From assembly GCA_021157685.1 (NCBI GenBank), contig JAGGWF010000201.1, positions 1-34,032 of the forward strand: a stretch of DNA of 34,032 bases. The letters are read 5' to 3'. Origin of the DNA: Planctomycetota bacterium (lineage in GTDB: Bacteria; Planctomycetota; Phycisphaerae; Sedimentisphaerales; Anaerohalosphaeraceae). The notes under the pieces were generated by a model. It did not search any database and was not told the origin of the DNA. It was given only the letters and a program-made list of their open reading frames with translations. Below are positions 7,789 through 16,763 of the stretch, in pieces. The first letter of the stretch is position 1. Each line of letters opens with the position of its first letter. A program made the position numbers and the translations under genes.

Positions 7789-9585
7789 TTATCCCGCTTC
7801 CATTGTAATGCGTTTAATTTCTTTAAGCGTGGTCTTGCCGGCCATTACCCGTAACATTCCCTCTTTACGCAGGGAGGAGTTAAACCTGTTATCACCCTGC
7901 TTTTTCATGTCGCCGGGTGTCAGTTGCTTGTCACACAACAGGGTGCGAAGGTTATCATTCATGTACATGATATCCAGCATCGCGGTCCGTCCATAATAGC
8001 CAGTGCCGCTGCAATGGCCGCACCCGTTGGCTTTTAATATCTGCCCTTTCGACATGTTATGTTTTTGGCAATAATCAAGCTGGCTTTGTGTCAATGCTGC
8101 AGGCCCTTTGCAATATTCACACAAACAGCGAAGCAGCCGCTGTGAGATCACCACCGACAGCGCCGACGACAACAACAGCGGCTTAATGCCCAGGTCCATC
8201 AATCGCACCATCGCCCCTATATTACTGCTGGCATGAAGCGTGGCCATCACCAAGTGTCCTGTCTGGGCGGCCTGTGCCGCCATTGCCGCCGTTTCAGCGT
8301 CCCGTATCTCACCTACGCAAATCACATCCGGGTCCTGACGCAGGACACTTCTCAACGAATCGGCAAAGGTTACCCCCGCCTTGGTATTGACTTCAATCTG
8401 GCTGACATGCGAGAGAACATGTTCGACGGGATCTTCAATGGTAATCACATTTCGTTCTTCGAAATTAACGGCCCGCAACATTGAATACAAGGTCGTGGTC
8501 TTGCCGCTTCCGGTCGGTCCGCATACCAGAATCATTCCTTGCGGTTGCTGAACAATGTGTGTCAGCAGCTTAACTTGGTCGGCGGAAAAACCAATCTCTG
8601 AAAGCCCCATTACCTTGCGGGTCTGATCCAGCACGCGAATGGCCAGCTTTTCTCCTCCTAGAACACCGGAAGTGGCCATACGGAAAAATATCTCGCCTTC
8701 GGGAATGCGGGCCATAAACGCCCCATCCTGCGGCCGCCGCTTTTCCGCAATGTCCATGCCGGCAATCGCCTTGAGACTATTGATTATCGCATTACACTGT
8801 TTCGTTCCCAGCACTTCATGGACCCGCAGAAAACCATCCACACGATACCGAATGGTGTACTCGGCTTCATCTTTCGGATCAATCAGAATGTCTGTTGTCC
8901 GGCTGTTAACCGCATCCAGAATCATTTGCTCAGTCTGCTGCTGAATCTTCCGATCTTTTCTGTCCGTGCGATTCTGATTGGAATAAACATCATCAAATGA
9001 CCGGCCCGATGTATCATGTAATTCAATTTCAGGAACTGTGGCTATCCCCCGAGGCCTTCTTTTGACCGAATGCTCCAGAATGCAATCTAGTGTATAATTA
9101 GGAATCTCAGACAATCCCAACTCACCATCCTGTATTTTGCAAACCGTATCCGCAATAAAAAATACAACTAAATGCAGAGGGCCAATAAATAATGCGGCGA
9201 TATTTGACACATAGCGATATTTGTCATGAATCAGTGGACTGTTGTCGGAGCGTTGGACAGAATAGAGACAAAGATAGAGCCAGCCAATAAAAAAGATGGT
9301 CTTGAAAGGGCTATACGGAAGCGCAACACCATCGGCCGCCCCTAAAACCAGCCCAATAATATCTTGCCCAAGTCCCGTCATACTGAGAAAAAACTGTGTT
9401 ATTTGAGCCATAGTTAATCCCTTCCAATGCACCAAGTGTTCCCATGGTACAGAAATCCCTGTCGGCCCGCAAGCATATTCTAGAAATTTCATAGAGTCAA
9501 TGTCATCACTGCCCTCAAAAAAACACGATATCACCTTTAACATCCGTTCGAAGTCCAAATACAGCATCTTTTCCCTGATTGACAC
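7789..9585 (-). CDS. GspE/PilB-family secretion ATPase with membrane-anchored N-terminus
   Basis: Type II secretion / type IV pilus assembly ATPase family. Walker A GPTGSGKT is at residues 356-363, the Asp-box/Walker B region RQDPDVICVGEIRD at 416-429, and the His box TLHASS at 449-454. A CxxC...CxxC zinc site uses Cys489/492 and Cys522/525. The ATPase core with its upstream N2 region spans about 215-598. The first 200 residues do not look like the usual MshEN/T2SSE N1 domain: they hold a hydrophobic stretch (66-90) and two probable membrane helices (93-111 and 126-147), so the enzyme is probably tethered to the inner membrane. The GTG at 9585 gives 598 residues; ATG 9567 (AGGGA 4 nt upstream) is an alternative start. 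It is co-transcribed with the CvpA-like gene. No pilin, secretin or platform gene is visible in the window. Confidence 0.88.
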   Translation of the reverse strand: MSIREKMLYLDFERMLKVISCFFEGSDDIDSMKFLEYACGPTGISVPWEHLVHWKGLTMAQITQFFLSMTGLGQDIIGLVLGAADGVALPYSPFKTIFFIGWLYLCLYSVQRSDNSPLIHDKYRYVSNIAALFIGPLHLVVFFIADTVCKIQDGELGLSEIPNYTLDCILEHSVKRRPRGIATVPEIELHDTSGRSFDDVYSNQNRTDRKDRKIQQQTEQMILDAVNSRTTDILIDPKDEAEYTIRYRVDGFLRVHEVLGTKQCNAIINSLKAIAGMDIAEKRRPQDGAFMARIPEGEIFFRMATSGVLGGEKLAIRVLDQTRKVMGLSEIGFSADQVKLLTHIVQQPQGMILVCGPTGSGKTTTLYSMLRAVNFEERNVITIEDPVEHVLSHVSQIEVNTKAGVTFADSLRSVLRQDPDVICVGEIRDAETAAMAAQAAQTGHLVMATLHASSNIGAMVRLMDLGIKPLLLSSALSVVISQRLLRCLCEYCKGPAALTQSQLDYCQKHNMSKGQILKANGCGHCSGTGYYGRTAMLDIMYMNDNLRTLLCDKQLTPGDMKKQGDNRFNSSLRKEGMLRVMAGKTTLKEIKRITMEAG

Positions 9586-9663
9586 CCACCTTAAATGCTA
9601 TTATTGCCATTCACGAAAATACTATGGGTGTCCCAAAAATCCTTTATCGAGGAGTTTTCAGCT

Positions 9664-10059
9664 ATGCCAACGATGTATAAGATTGTCAATGCCAAGGATT
9701 TTATCAAGGCCAAACCCAGCGGTATCACGGACCTGGAACAGAGTAAGCAGGTGTTGCTCGAACTGGCGATGATCGCGGGGCTTTCGCCGGAACACGAGAT
9801 ACTCATTGACATTCGGGAAAGTGATGCGGGATTGACACACGAGGAACTGTATGAACTGATCAAAGAATTGGAAAAAAACCGCTCCTTTTTCCACAACAAG
9901 ATCGCAGTCCTTTCCAGAGATGATGAACAATACAACAGTGCCGGTTTTTTTGAGATATGCGCCAACCTTGAGGGATTTTATGTGGCCGCCTTTATTGACT
10001 CTGAAAAAGCCGTTAACTGGCTGAACAGCACCGGTGGCCTGGAAGAATCATTCGAATAA
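9664..10059 (+). CDS. Small SpoIIAA/STAS-like protein
   Basis: 131 residues starting at ATG 9664, which follows GAGGAG closely. Soluble, alternating alpha/beta. The pattern LIDIRESDAGLTHEELYEL...KIAVLSRDDEQYNSAGFFEICANLEGFYVAAFIDSEKAVNWL resembles the SpoIIAA-like (STAS-fold) family often annotated as 'STAS/SEC14 domain' proteins; there is no obvious phospho-Ser motif. Function unknown. It is divergent from the GspE-like gene and convergent with the GAF-like gene, hence probably its own transcription unit. Confidence 0.65.
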   Translation: MPTMYKIVNAKDFIKAKPSGITDLEQSKQVLLELAMIAGLSPEHEILIDIRESDAGLTHEELYELIKELEKNRSFFHNKIAVLSRDDEQYNSAGFFEICANLEGFYVAAFIDSEKAVNWLNSTGGLEESFE

Positions 10060-10102
10060 CGCTTTTGTGGGCAATGAATTTGGCTATGGGTGAAATCATA
10101 CC

Positions 10103-10738
10103 CTACGGCTGAATTGAGCTCACCGATGGTGTCTTCTGGAAACTGCCGATAGCTTTACGCAAACCAACACTGACGGCGGCCAGGCGCGAGAGTTCTTCTG
10201 TTTGCAGTGGCCGATGCGCAGGACAATACACCAGAACAAAACCGAGCGACTGCCCAAATTGTCCCAGCGGAAGCGCGGCAAGCGAAATCGTCTTGAGGAT
10301 CGCCGGAGAGCCCTGCAATCCCATGCGAAGGAGTTGCTCCAGTGAACAAATGCGATTCATCTGGCTAATACTTTGTACCATTTCTCGCGTAAACCAGTGC
10401 TGGAACTCTCTCTTTTCAACCGGATCGGAAACGCCAACATCAGCCATATGCACATCGAAACCATTCTCCGACAAAAGGAAAACGGCGGCATCTGCCTCTT
10501 TGACGGTCTGGCGAATACACCGTATAGCGGTATCCTGTAAATCGTCCAGACCGGTACACCCCAACAGGGATTCGTAGTAAGAGGCGACAAAATTCACGGT
10601 GGCCAGCTTCGTTGAAAATTCCCGGTGGGCCGAAACCATATCTCTGCACAGCACATCGATCTTGCCGGCCTGCTTTTGCTGACATGAATGTAGAGAGCGA
10701 ATCACCTTTAACGCCCGTTTGTTATCTCGTGTAGCCAA
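10103..10738 (-). CDS. GAF-like domain protein
   Basis: 211 residues. The TTG start at 10738 is supported by AGGAG 6 nt upstream. Residues 1-60 are basic and helical, probably coiled. From about 65 to 200 the order of strands and helices (LLGCTGLDDLQDTAIRCIRQTV, ADAAVFLLSENGFDVHM, then ISLAALPLGQFGQSLGFVLVYCPAHRPLQTEELSRLAAVSVGLRKAI) resembles a GAF sensor domain. No kinase, cyclase or HTH output domain is present, so it may work as a stand-alone sensor or partner protein. Its stop lies 43 bp from the stop of the convergent STAS-like gene. GAF assignment is by pattern only. Confidence 0.6.
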   Translation of the reverse strand: MATRDNKRALKVIRSLHSCQQKQAGKIDVLCRDMVSAHREFSTKLATVNFVASYYESLLGCTGLDDLQDTAIRCIRQTVKEADAAVFLLSENGFDVHMADVGVSDPVEKREFQHWFTREMVQSISQMNRICSLEQLLRMGLQGSPAILKTISLAALPLGQFGQSLGFVLVYCPAHRPLQTEELSRLAAVSVGLRKAIGSFQKTPSVSSIQP

Positions 10739-10889
10739 AACTCGCTCCTATACTTGTATTAGAACTTTAGTCAACTTCTCTAAGACAAGTATTTTTCGAC
10801 ATTTTACGAAACGAGCTTAACCACAAATTCCAAGAAACACCCTAAAGGAATGGCTGATTTATCGGACAGTAAACCCAGAGAAAGACCCT

Positions 10890-11753
10890 CTAAAGTTCGA
10901 TGCTTTTATGCCGGTGGCTGTGGCATTCGATATTGACGGCCACCGGAAGTGAGGCGATGTGGCACGGAGCGGTTTCGATGCATACCGCCAGAGCCGTGGT
11001 GTCGCCACCCAGCCCCTGCGGCCCCAGGCCTGTGGCGTTCAATGCAACCCGTAAATCTTTTTCCATCTGTGCATAAAATGTGTCCGTATGGAATGCGCCG
11101 ACGCGGCGAAGCAGCGCCTTTTTGCTGAGAAGGCAGGATAGCTCAAAATTACCGCCAATGCCGACGCCAACCACGAACGGCGGGCAGGCATTCGCGCCTG
11201 CGTTTTTGACAACATCGATAATCCAATCGGCAACGGTGTCTTTGCTTTCGGTGGGATTAAACATTTTGAATTGACTTTTGTTCTCACAGCCGCCACCCTT
11301 GGCCATGACGCTTATCTTTAGTGCATCACCGGGCGCAATGTCCAGATGAATAATTGCGGGCGTATTGGTTTGTGTATTCTTTCGTCCGTTCAGCGGATCT
11401 TCAACAATGCTTTTTCGCAGCAGGCCCTGATCGTATCCGGCGGCAACGCCGGTCTGGATCGCATCGATCAGCGTTGCGGCCGGAGTATCTTTCGGCGGGG
11501 CAATTTTTACATCCGCCCCCTGCTCGACAAACACCACCGTCAATCCGGTATCCTGACACAGAGGGATGCGATCCGCTTTGGCGATCCGGGCGTTTTCAAC
11601 CAACTGGTCCAAAATTCGTTTCGCACGAGGATTTGACTCTTTCTCACAGGCATCCTGCAACGCAGCCAGTACATCCTGCGGCAAATCATACCCGCAGCCA
11701 ACACAAAGCTGCCCAACAGCGTCAACAACATGTTCAAATGCTATTGTTCGCAT
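10890..11753 (-). CDS. Class I fumarate hydratase, alpha subunit
   Basis: Reversible hydration of fumarate to malate by a [4Fe-4S] enzyme; the alpha subunit carries the cluster. Cluster ligands are Cys66 (PLCQDTG), Cys156 (KGGGCENKS) and Cys190 (GANACPPF), followed by VGVGIGGNFE. The length of 287 residues is usual for the separate alpha subunit of the two-subunit enzyme (FumA N-terminal half / TtdA type). The beta subunit does not follow: the next minus-strand gene is the GAF-like protein, so beta must be encoded elsewhere. The start codon shares one base with the stop of the propeller gene (TGATG), implying translational coupling. Tartrate dehydratase alpha is the main alternative. Confidence 0.9.
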   Translation of the reverse strand: MRTIAFEHVVDAVGQLCVGCGYDLPQDVLAALQDACEKESNPRAKRILDQLVENARIAKADRIPLCQDTGLTVVFVEQGADVKIAPPKDTPAATLIDAIQTGVAAGYDQGLLRKSIVEDPLNGRKNTQTNTPAIIHLDIAPGDALKISVMAKGGGCENKSQFKMFNPTESKDTVADWIIDVVKNAGANACPPFVVGVGIGGNFELSCLLSKKALLRRVGAFHTDTFYAQMEKDLRVALNATGLGPQGLGGDTTALAVCIETAPCHIASLPVAVNIECHSHRHKSIEL

Positions 11754-13933
11754 CAGGGAATCGTCACCTCATAGGTTTTGTATCGTGTATTCTCCAGGTC
11801 GTCAGCAACCGAAAAAGCGATCACATGCTCGCCCGGCTCCAAATCCTTGATCCGGATATTGAATGTTTCGGAAAGTGTGTCATAGATCAAGTCATCCGGC
11901 AGCGCCGTGATCCATTTTTCATGACTGTCAACGGTGTATCGCACGGAACCCAGCACAGAAAAGCCGTCCTCAATGAGCAGCTCGATGTTGACATTGTAGC
12001 CTTCGGCAACCAAGTGGGCATATTTAATCTCCGGAGCATTATTATCAATCACAAAAATATCACTGATACGGGAACCGGTCAGCATCGTTTCCGGCGTGTT
12101 GCTTTTGTGGTCATTTGCGGTTGCACGCACTTCATACCGTCCATCCTCAACCGTCCGCCCGTCCCACTCGAATTTCGGCTTATCCAACTCGTCTTTGAGC
12201 AAAATCCAACCGGTTCGGCCGGCCAGGCGAAACTCCAGGGTGTATTCCAGTTTATCCTTATTGTCATCTTTAGCGGCAAACGCGATCTCGGTCACATGGG
12301 GGTTTTTCTTGTCACGGGATCGCTGGGCTTTGACTGAAACAACATTTGGTGCCAGGTTTGGAATCACATGGGCCGCAGTCACCTGTCGAATCACAGGCGT
12401 TGCGTTGCCGCCAGCGTCTGAGGCCAAGGTCAAACGATACTGGCAGAACCGCGCGACGGGACAGTCCAGAACAGTTGGCTCTGTAAATATGACCGGAGCG
12501 CTCCAGTCAGAAAAAGTCGCATCATTTGGCTCCTTCACATTGCCGCTGCGGCAGGCCATCTCGATTTGACAGCCGTCCGGAATATCAGCCTCGACCTGCA
12601 ACTTACCCCAACGGGCGGGCTGACCGGCGTCGATCAATGCCGACTCAAAGGTTCCTTTCAATTCCAGCGTCTGATTCAGTTGCACCAAACGAGCAGGATT
12701 GGACATCCCAAGATAAATCGTCCCGCCAACCTGAACAGCAGAGGTAATCTGCGTCGATTCCGTATCTTCAAAGGCAATGGCTTTTTTCTCGGTCTGAGGA
12801 TCAATACTGAAAAGCTGCCCCTTGTTCCCGGTTCCAAGCCACAAGGTACCATCCGTTTGGAGCAGTGAATACAGCACCGAAATTTCGCTAAAGATATCCG
12901 TCACAAAACCGTCCGGAGTAATCCGATAGATATGTCCGGCGACCTTGGCAACCGGCGGCAAAGGCGGCTCAGTAACTGGTTTTTTCTTTTTATCTTCTTT
13001 GGTTTTGTCATTATTAGCAGTATTGAGCGAATCCGCTGTTGGGCTGGCCCCACCTTTGTCGCTGTTGTCGGGGCGGCCGGGCTCTTTTTTCAAAGAAACT
13101 TCGGAGGCCTTAAGCTGCATCCTGGCCGCCTGGGCACTGGTTGAAACAGCATAGACAATGCCGCTGTCATCAACCAGGATCGCAGGCACTTCATCCTGAT
13201 CAGAATCATACAGAACCTGCGCACGCTTGCCAGCAGGGTCGATCTTGTAAACCAACCCCCTCTCATCACTGCCCGCGTAAACCGCACCGTCATGGATGGC
13301 TAAAGAAAGAATGTTTTTATCCTTCGCGTCATAAACAACCTCGGCGTTCAGACAGAACGGATCAAGTCGAAAGATAAGCCCCTCCGGACCCGTGCCCAAA
13401 TAGATATTGTCATCCTGATCGGCCGCGATGGCAAAAATGTACTGCACGCGATCATCTTCAAACACAACCTCCGGCTCATCGCCTAGACGGATAAGTTTAC
13501 CCTTTTCGCCGCTGGCACCGATCAGCAAACGGCCCGCAATGTCCAGATCCATGGCAAACACATGCTCATTGCGAATGGAAGAATCGGACAATTCATTGGA
13601 ATCCGCTGGTTGGAGCGGATAGATTTCCCGAGCCTCTCCGTCGGCATAACGAATCACCTTCGCATTCGGGCCGGTTCCCAAAAACAACGCACCGTCCGCG
13701 TCCACTAAGATCGAGTGAACAGACCAGGCATCCTCAAGCAACATACCGCAATCGACCACCACACTCTGTTGCGCCAATCGCAATGTTCCAGTCGAATCCA
13801 CAACCACTTTTTCCGTTTCGCCTTCGATAAAATCCGTGCCCGCCTGATGACGCGTGATAACCGTTGTGACCGCCAGCGTCATCGCCGAAGCCCACAAAAA
13901 CATCCCTGATGTCAAAAGCCATTTATTTCTCAC
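11753..13933 (-). CDS. Exported beta-propeller protein
   Basis: 726 residues. I prefer the GTG at 13933 (AGGGAG 4 nt upstream) to the TTG at 13954; it gives a basic start and hydrophobic segment (MRNKWLLTSGMFLWASAMTLAVTTVI) serving as signal peptide or anchor. About six to seven blades follow, with recurring cores such as ALFLGTGPNAKVIRY, LLIGASGEKGKLIRL, IYLGTGPEGLIFRLD, VYAGSDERGLVYKID, LWLGTGNKGQLFSID and IYLGMSNPARLVQLN. A Lys/Asp/Pro-rich low-complexity insert of about 60 residues interrupts the propeller before the LWLGTG blade. The C-terminal 250 residues are beta-rich and fibronectin-like, including a 'DG..YEVRATANDH' type motif. Function unknown, perhaps a periplasmic scaffold. It lies between the peptidase and fumarase genes in one apparent operon. 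Confidence 0.75.
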   Translation of the reverse strand: MRNKWLLTSGMFLWASAMTLAVTTVITRHQAGTDFIEGETEKVVVDSTGTLRLAQQSVVVDCGMLLEDAWSVHSILVDADGALFLGTGPNAKVIRYADGEAREIYPLQPADSNELSDSSIRNEHVFAMDLDIAGRLLIGASGEKGKLIRLGDEPEVVFEDDRVQYIFAIAADQDDNIYLGTGPEGLIFRLDPFCLNAEVVYDAKDKNILSLAIHDGAVYAGSDERGLVYKIDPAGKRAQVLYDSDQDEVPAILVDDSGIVYAVSTSAQAARMQLKASEVSLKKEPGRPDNSDKGGASPTADSLNTANNDKTKEDKKKKPVTEPPLPPVAKVAGHIYRITPDGFVTDIFSEISVLYSLLQTDGTLWLGTGNKGQLFSIDPQTEKKAIAFEDTESTQITSAVQVGGTIYLGMSNPARLVQLNQTLELKGTFESALIDAGQPARWGKLQVEADIPDGCQIEMACRSGNVKEPNDATFSDWSAPVIFTEPTVLDCPVARFCQYRLTLASDAGGNATPVIRQVTAAHVIPNLAPNVVSVKAQRSRDKKNPHVTEIAFAAKDDNKDKLEYTLEFRLAGRTGWILLKDELDKPKFEWDGRTVEDGRYEVRATANDHKSNTPETMLTGSRISDIFVIDNNAPEIKYAHLVAEGYNVNIELLIEDGFSVLGSVRYTVDSHEKWITALPDDLIYDTLSETFNIRIKDLEPGEHVIAFSVADDLENTRYKTYEVTIP

Positions 13934-13954
13934 AGTACTCCCTATCTTCTGCAA

Positions 13955-15748
13955 TTAGTGTTTGACTGTAATTTCAATTTCTGCGTTGCCATCAACGATC
14001 CTGTCCAGTTTGATGTGGTTTTCCGTCCACGCTTTATAGGCCTCAAGCGGCAACAACCGCTTAGTGTCCTGCATCAGCAGCATTTTTGTGGGAGGCAGCT
14101 GTCCCAGTTCGTGCTGGCGTATCACCACCCCCGATGCAGGAGTCGGCATCACCGCATAGAGCCGATCCCGGCGGTATTTGAAGATGTGGTTCATCGCCGT
14201 TTGTAATGAGGTCAGGTCAACCGCAAGAAATCGCTGCGGCGCCATCTCGGCGACGAAGGACTGATATTCGGGACCGCCCAGAATCCGTATTTTATAAGTG
14301 CCGGGCGCCAGTGTTTCGGGAATTTTCAAATCAATCGAAACGGTTTGTTCCTGCGAACGATACGACTTGAGGACAACCGATGCGGTCACCGTCTGCCCCG
14401 GCCGAACCGTTGTCTGGCTAACATTGACGGTCCAGATCGAAGCGGTCGTATTAACGGGTTCCATGTTCATTTTAATATCAATCGAATCAATGTTAACTTC
14501 TCCGAATGGATTGCTCAGCAATAAACCCACCGCTGAATAAAGTTCCATGGCAATCTCTGAGGCTTGATGGCCGGAGGAAACATTGTCGATAACAATGGAC
14601 TGGCCGCCTTTCAGGGCGATGCGCGCCGAATAGCGAATGGTATGCTCTAAAGGCAGGGCGCCTTGCATATTCGCGGCTCCATGTAATACGACCTGAAGGA
14701 TCATCGGGGTAACCTCCTGATCCAGCGCCAAGTAACAGTTATACACCCGGCTCTGGGGGTCATTGTACCGGTCCACCTCAATGTGTAACGGGAGCGTCCG
14801 GGGCATCCGGCCGATCGTCCCCCGAACCCCGCTGCTCTGGTCGAACTGCAGGGTGCCCGAAATGGGGCCGGGCGAGGAAAATTTAAATGAACTTTTGCGG
14901 CTGGCCACAACCGTGTGAATCACACCGGTCGCCATCGGCAAGTCAACGGCCCCCTGCCCCCGATATTGATGCCCAAAAGCATAGACCTGGTCGCCGACCA
15001 CCTCGGTCACGGTTCCGGTCGCCGCCAATGAGATATCCCCGCCGCACAGCACCAAGGCCAGCACGCCCCCTCGTTCATAGGTTCCAACTTCCTCGAAAGA
15101 CCGGCTTGGCAGCAACCCCGCCGCCGCAACAGACATAAACCCCATCCCCTTGTGGACAGGGTCGTGTTGTTCGAGAATTCCTGCCGGCAGGGAACTGGAA
15201 AGAGGCAGATACATCCGGGGACCGGAGTTCTGATTTTGTAACCGTCCGATCGATTGCTGATAGTAGGTTTTTATGTCCAGCGGCCGGGAAAAATCGAAGC
15301 CGCAGCTCGTCATATCATTTGCCGAAATGGCAGATTCCACGCTGCCGACTTCAAGCATGTCCTCAATTGGACGCACCAGATAGAGAGCATCTAAAGACCC
15401 ATCCCACCCCGCCGCCAGTGCTCCGGCCAGTCGTTCGTCAATAAAGACCGAAGAACCACTGCATCCGTGAACCGCACTGCTGTGCTGAAACCGTTCATCC
15501 GTACCCAAAACAAGGATCATGTCCCGTCCCGGCTCGGCTCCTCGCACGATGCTGAGAATTTTCAGGCCGAACTTTTCGACCTTGGTCCCCGAAAAAACGC
15601 TCAGGCAATAGGCCTCCATATCTGGGTGGATTTCATCGATTCCGATGTATTTTGAGCTGTCCAGTGCAAAACCAGGTGTTTGGATGCCCAAGGCGAAGAT
15701 CAGTAAAATAATAATAAAAAAGGATATCGCAGGTCCGTATTTTGTCAA
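13955..15748 (-). CDS. Exported S55 (SpoIVB-like) peptidase-domain protein
   Basis: 597 residues. The TTG start at 15748 has a weak GGGAACGAG upstream. Residues 1-29 form a signal peptide (FFIIILLIFALG, cleavage near GFALD). Residues 35-290 match the S55/SpoIVB peptidase pattern: GIDEIHPDMEAYCLSVFSG (compare 'G.. G.g.T.' entry motifs), then HGCSGSSVFIDERLAGAL around 94-111 with the likely nucleophile Ser97. In other family members this region reads GMSGSP(I/V). A YAFGHQYRGQGAVDLPM segment follows. The C-terminal half is beta-rich and may bind the substrate. Likely acts outside the cytoplasmic membrane. The propeller gene follows immediately, suggesting a shared envelope process. Whether the peptidase is active cannot be told from sequence. 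Confidence 0.75.
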   Translation of the reverse strand: MTKYGPAISFFIIILLIFALGIQTPGFALDSSKYIGIDEIHPDMEAYCLSVFSGTKVEKFGLKILSIVRGAEPGRDMILVLGTDERFQHSSAVHGCSGSSVFIDERLAGALAAGWDGSLDALYLVRPIEDMLEVGSVESAISANDMTSCGFDFSRPLDIKTYYQQSIGRLQNQNSGPRMYLPLSSSLPAGILEQHDPVHKGMGFMSVAAAGLLPSRSFEEVGTYERGGVLALVLCGGDISLAATGTVTEVVGDQVYAFGHQYRGQGAVDLPMATGVIHTVVASRKSSFKFSSPGPISGTLQFDQSSGVRGTIGRMPRTLPLHIEVDRYNDPQSRVYNCYLALDQEVTPMILQVVLHGAANMQGALPLEHTIRYSARIALKGGQSIVIDNVSSGHQASEIAMELYSAVGLLLSNPFGEVNIDSIDIKMNMEPVNTTASIWTVNVSQTTVRPGQTVTASVVLKSYRSQEQTVSIDLKIPETLAPGTYKIRILGGPEYQSFVAEMAPQRFLAVDLTSLQTAMNHIFKYRRDRLYAVMPTPASGVVIRQHELGQLPPTKMLLMQDTKRLLPLEAYKAWTENHIKLDRIVDGNAEIEITVKH

Positions 15749-15802
15749 TGTCTCGTTCCCGTATGTGTACGCTTATAAAGTTCTCTGGCTCAGAACCATG
15801 CA

Positions 15803-15830
15803 GTATTACTAAACAAAGATTGCAAGTCAA
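15803..15830 (-). promoter_or_regulatory. Candidate promoter of the peptidase-propeller-fumarase operon
   Basis: On the minus strand TTGACT (15830-15825), 16-bp spacer, TAATAC (15808-15803). Its -35 box shares one base with the -35 box of the divergent promoter. The -10 is weak. Confidence 0.4.
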
Positions 15831-15848
15831 GGTTATTTCCCCTATAAT
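15820..15848 (+). promoter_or_regulatory. Strong sigma70 promoter for the TPR-like / rluD unit
   Basis: TTGCAA (15820-15825), exactly 17 bp, then a perfect TATAAT (15843-15848). Transcription would start near 15855, giving a leader of about 95 nt. Confidence 0.75.
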
Positions 15849-15948
15849 GCCTGACTTGTGCATTAAGAAATGGCATCAGGGGCATAGAGGCGCTCTGGAA
15901 CCGGTCACAGATAAGAACTAACGGTATTTTGAACAGAAAGGTTGATCG

Positions 15949-16755
15949 ATGGATTCTCAACACCGTCATGAATTGAAAACAAATGAACTGGCCGAAGGGT
16001 TAAGCCACCTGCCCCAGCTTCTAAAGGATAACGCAAATGTCATTATCGGCGTCATGCTGATCGGTGTCGGTCTGATCACCTGGCCAATGTTGACCAAGAT
16101 GACACGTCAGAAAGCAAAAGCCGAGCGAACGACAATAACCCAATCGATCCAAATGCTGGATCAGGATGTCTATGCTGTTCTGCAAGCCCCGGCTGACGAC
16201 CCACAGGCACAAACTGAAGCGTTGAATACGCTTTTGATTAACGCAGACGAACTGCTGGGTAGCGTATCGGACATTGACAATTCCAACCTGGCCGCCATGG
16301 CACGGATCAAAGCCGCGCAGGCCATACGCACAGAACTTCATCTGCGCAAAGAAGTTAACGCCGACATGCTCGAACGCCAGATCCAAAAAGCAAAGGATGC
16401 ATATCAGAAGGCATTTGAGGTTGCTGAAACCTCCACAATAAAAGCGATGGCTCAGTTTGGATTGGCGCTTTGTTCCGAAGAACTGGGACAAACCGATCAG
16501 GCGGCAGGGGTCTATCAGCAGATCGTTGACGATGAAAGCTACAAGGCCACCGTTCTGCCCAAACAGGCACAGCAGCGTTTGGATGCCCTTGCGGATAATA
16601 CCGAGGTCTTTAACTTTGCCGCCGTTCCGGTCATCATCGAAGAGCCAGTCGAAGTTGAAGAGGTCATCGAAGCGATCACTGCGGAAATAACGGACCCTGC
16701 CAATGCTGACCAACCTGCAGAGGAACCAACCGAACCACAGGCGGAAAAGAAGTAA
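15949..16755 (+). CDS. TPR-like membrane-anchored protein
   Basis: 268 residues: a short basic/polar N-terminus, one membrane helix at about 31-49 (VIIGVMLIGVGLITWPMLT), then a helical region with TPR-like pairs, clearest at about 140-190 (KAKDAYQKAFEVAETSTIKAMAQFGLALCSEEL...QAAGVYQQIVDD). It ends in an acidic, Glu/Pro-rich tail (EEPVEVEEVIEAI...PTEPQAEKK). The layout resembles YfgM-type tetratricopeptide proteins. AAAGG lies upstream of ATG 15949. The pseudouridine synthase gene follows after 8 nt, so the two are co-transcribed from the strong promoter at 15820-15848. Function unknown; probably a scaffold or chaperone-like partner at the inner membrane. Confidence 0.7.
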   Translation: MDSQHRHELKTNELAEGLSHLPQLLKDNANVIIGVMLIGVGLITWPMLTKMTRQKAKAERTTITQSIQMLDQDVYAVLQAPADDPQAQTEALNTLLINADELLGSVSDIDNSNLAAMARIKAAQAIRTELHLRKEVNADMLERQIQKAKDAYQKAFEVAETSTIKAMAQFGLALCSEELGQTDQAAGVYQQIVDDESYKATVLPKQAQQRLDALADNTEVFNFAAVPVIIEEPVEVEEVIEAITAEITDPANADQPAEEPTEPQAEKK

Positions 16756-16763
16756 CCATCGCC

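Noticed and set aside
11354-12337. 327-codon plus-strand open frame opposite the fumarase and propeller genes
   Set aside because: Antisense to well-supported genes, with low-complexity Gln/Arg/His-rich translation and no family motifs; a shadow frame.
16021-16713. 230-codon minus-strand open frame opposite the TPR-like gene
   Set aside because: Shadow of a real gene with ribosome-binding site and promoter on the plus strand.
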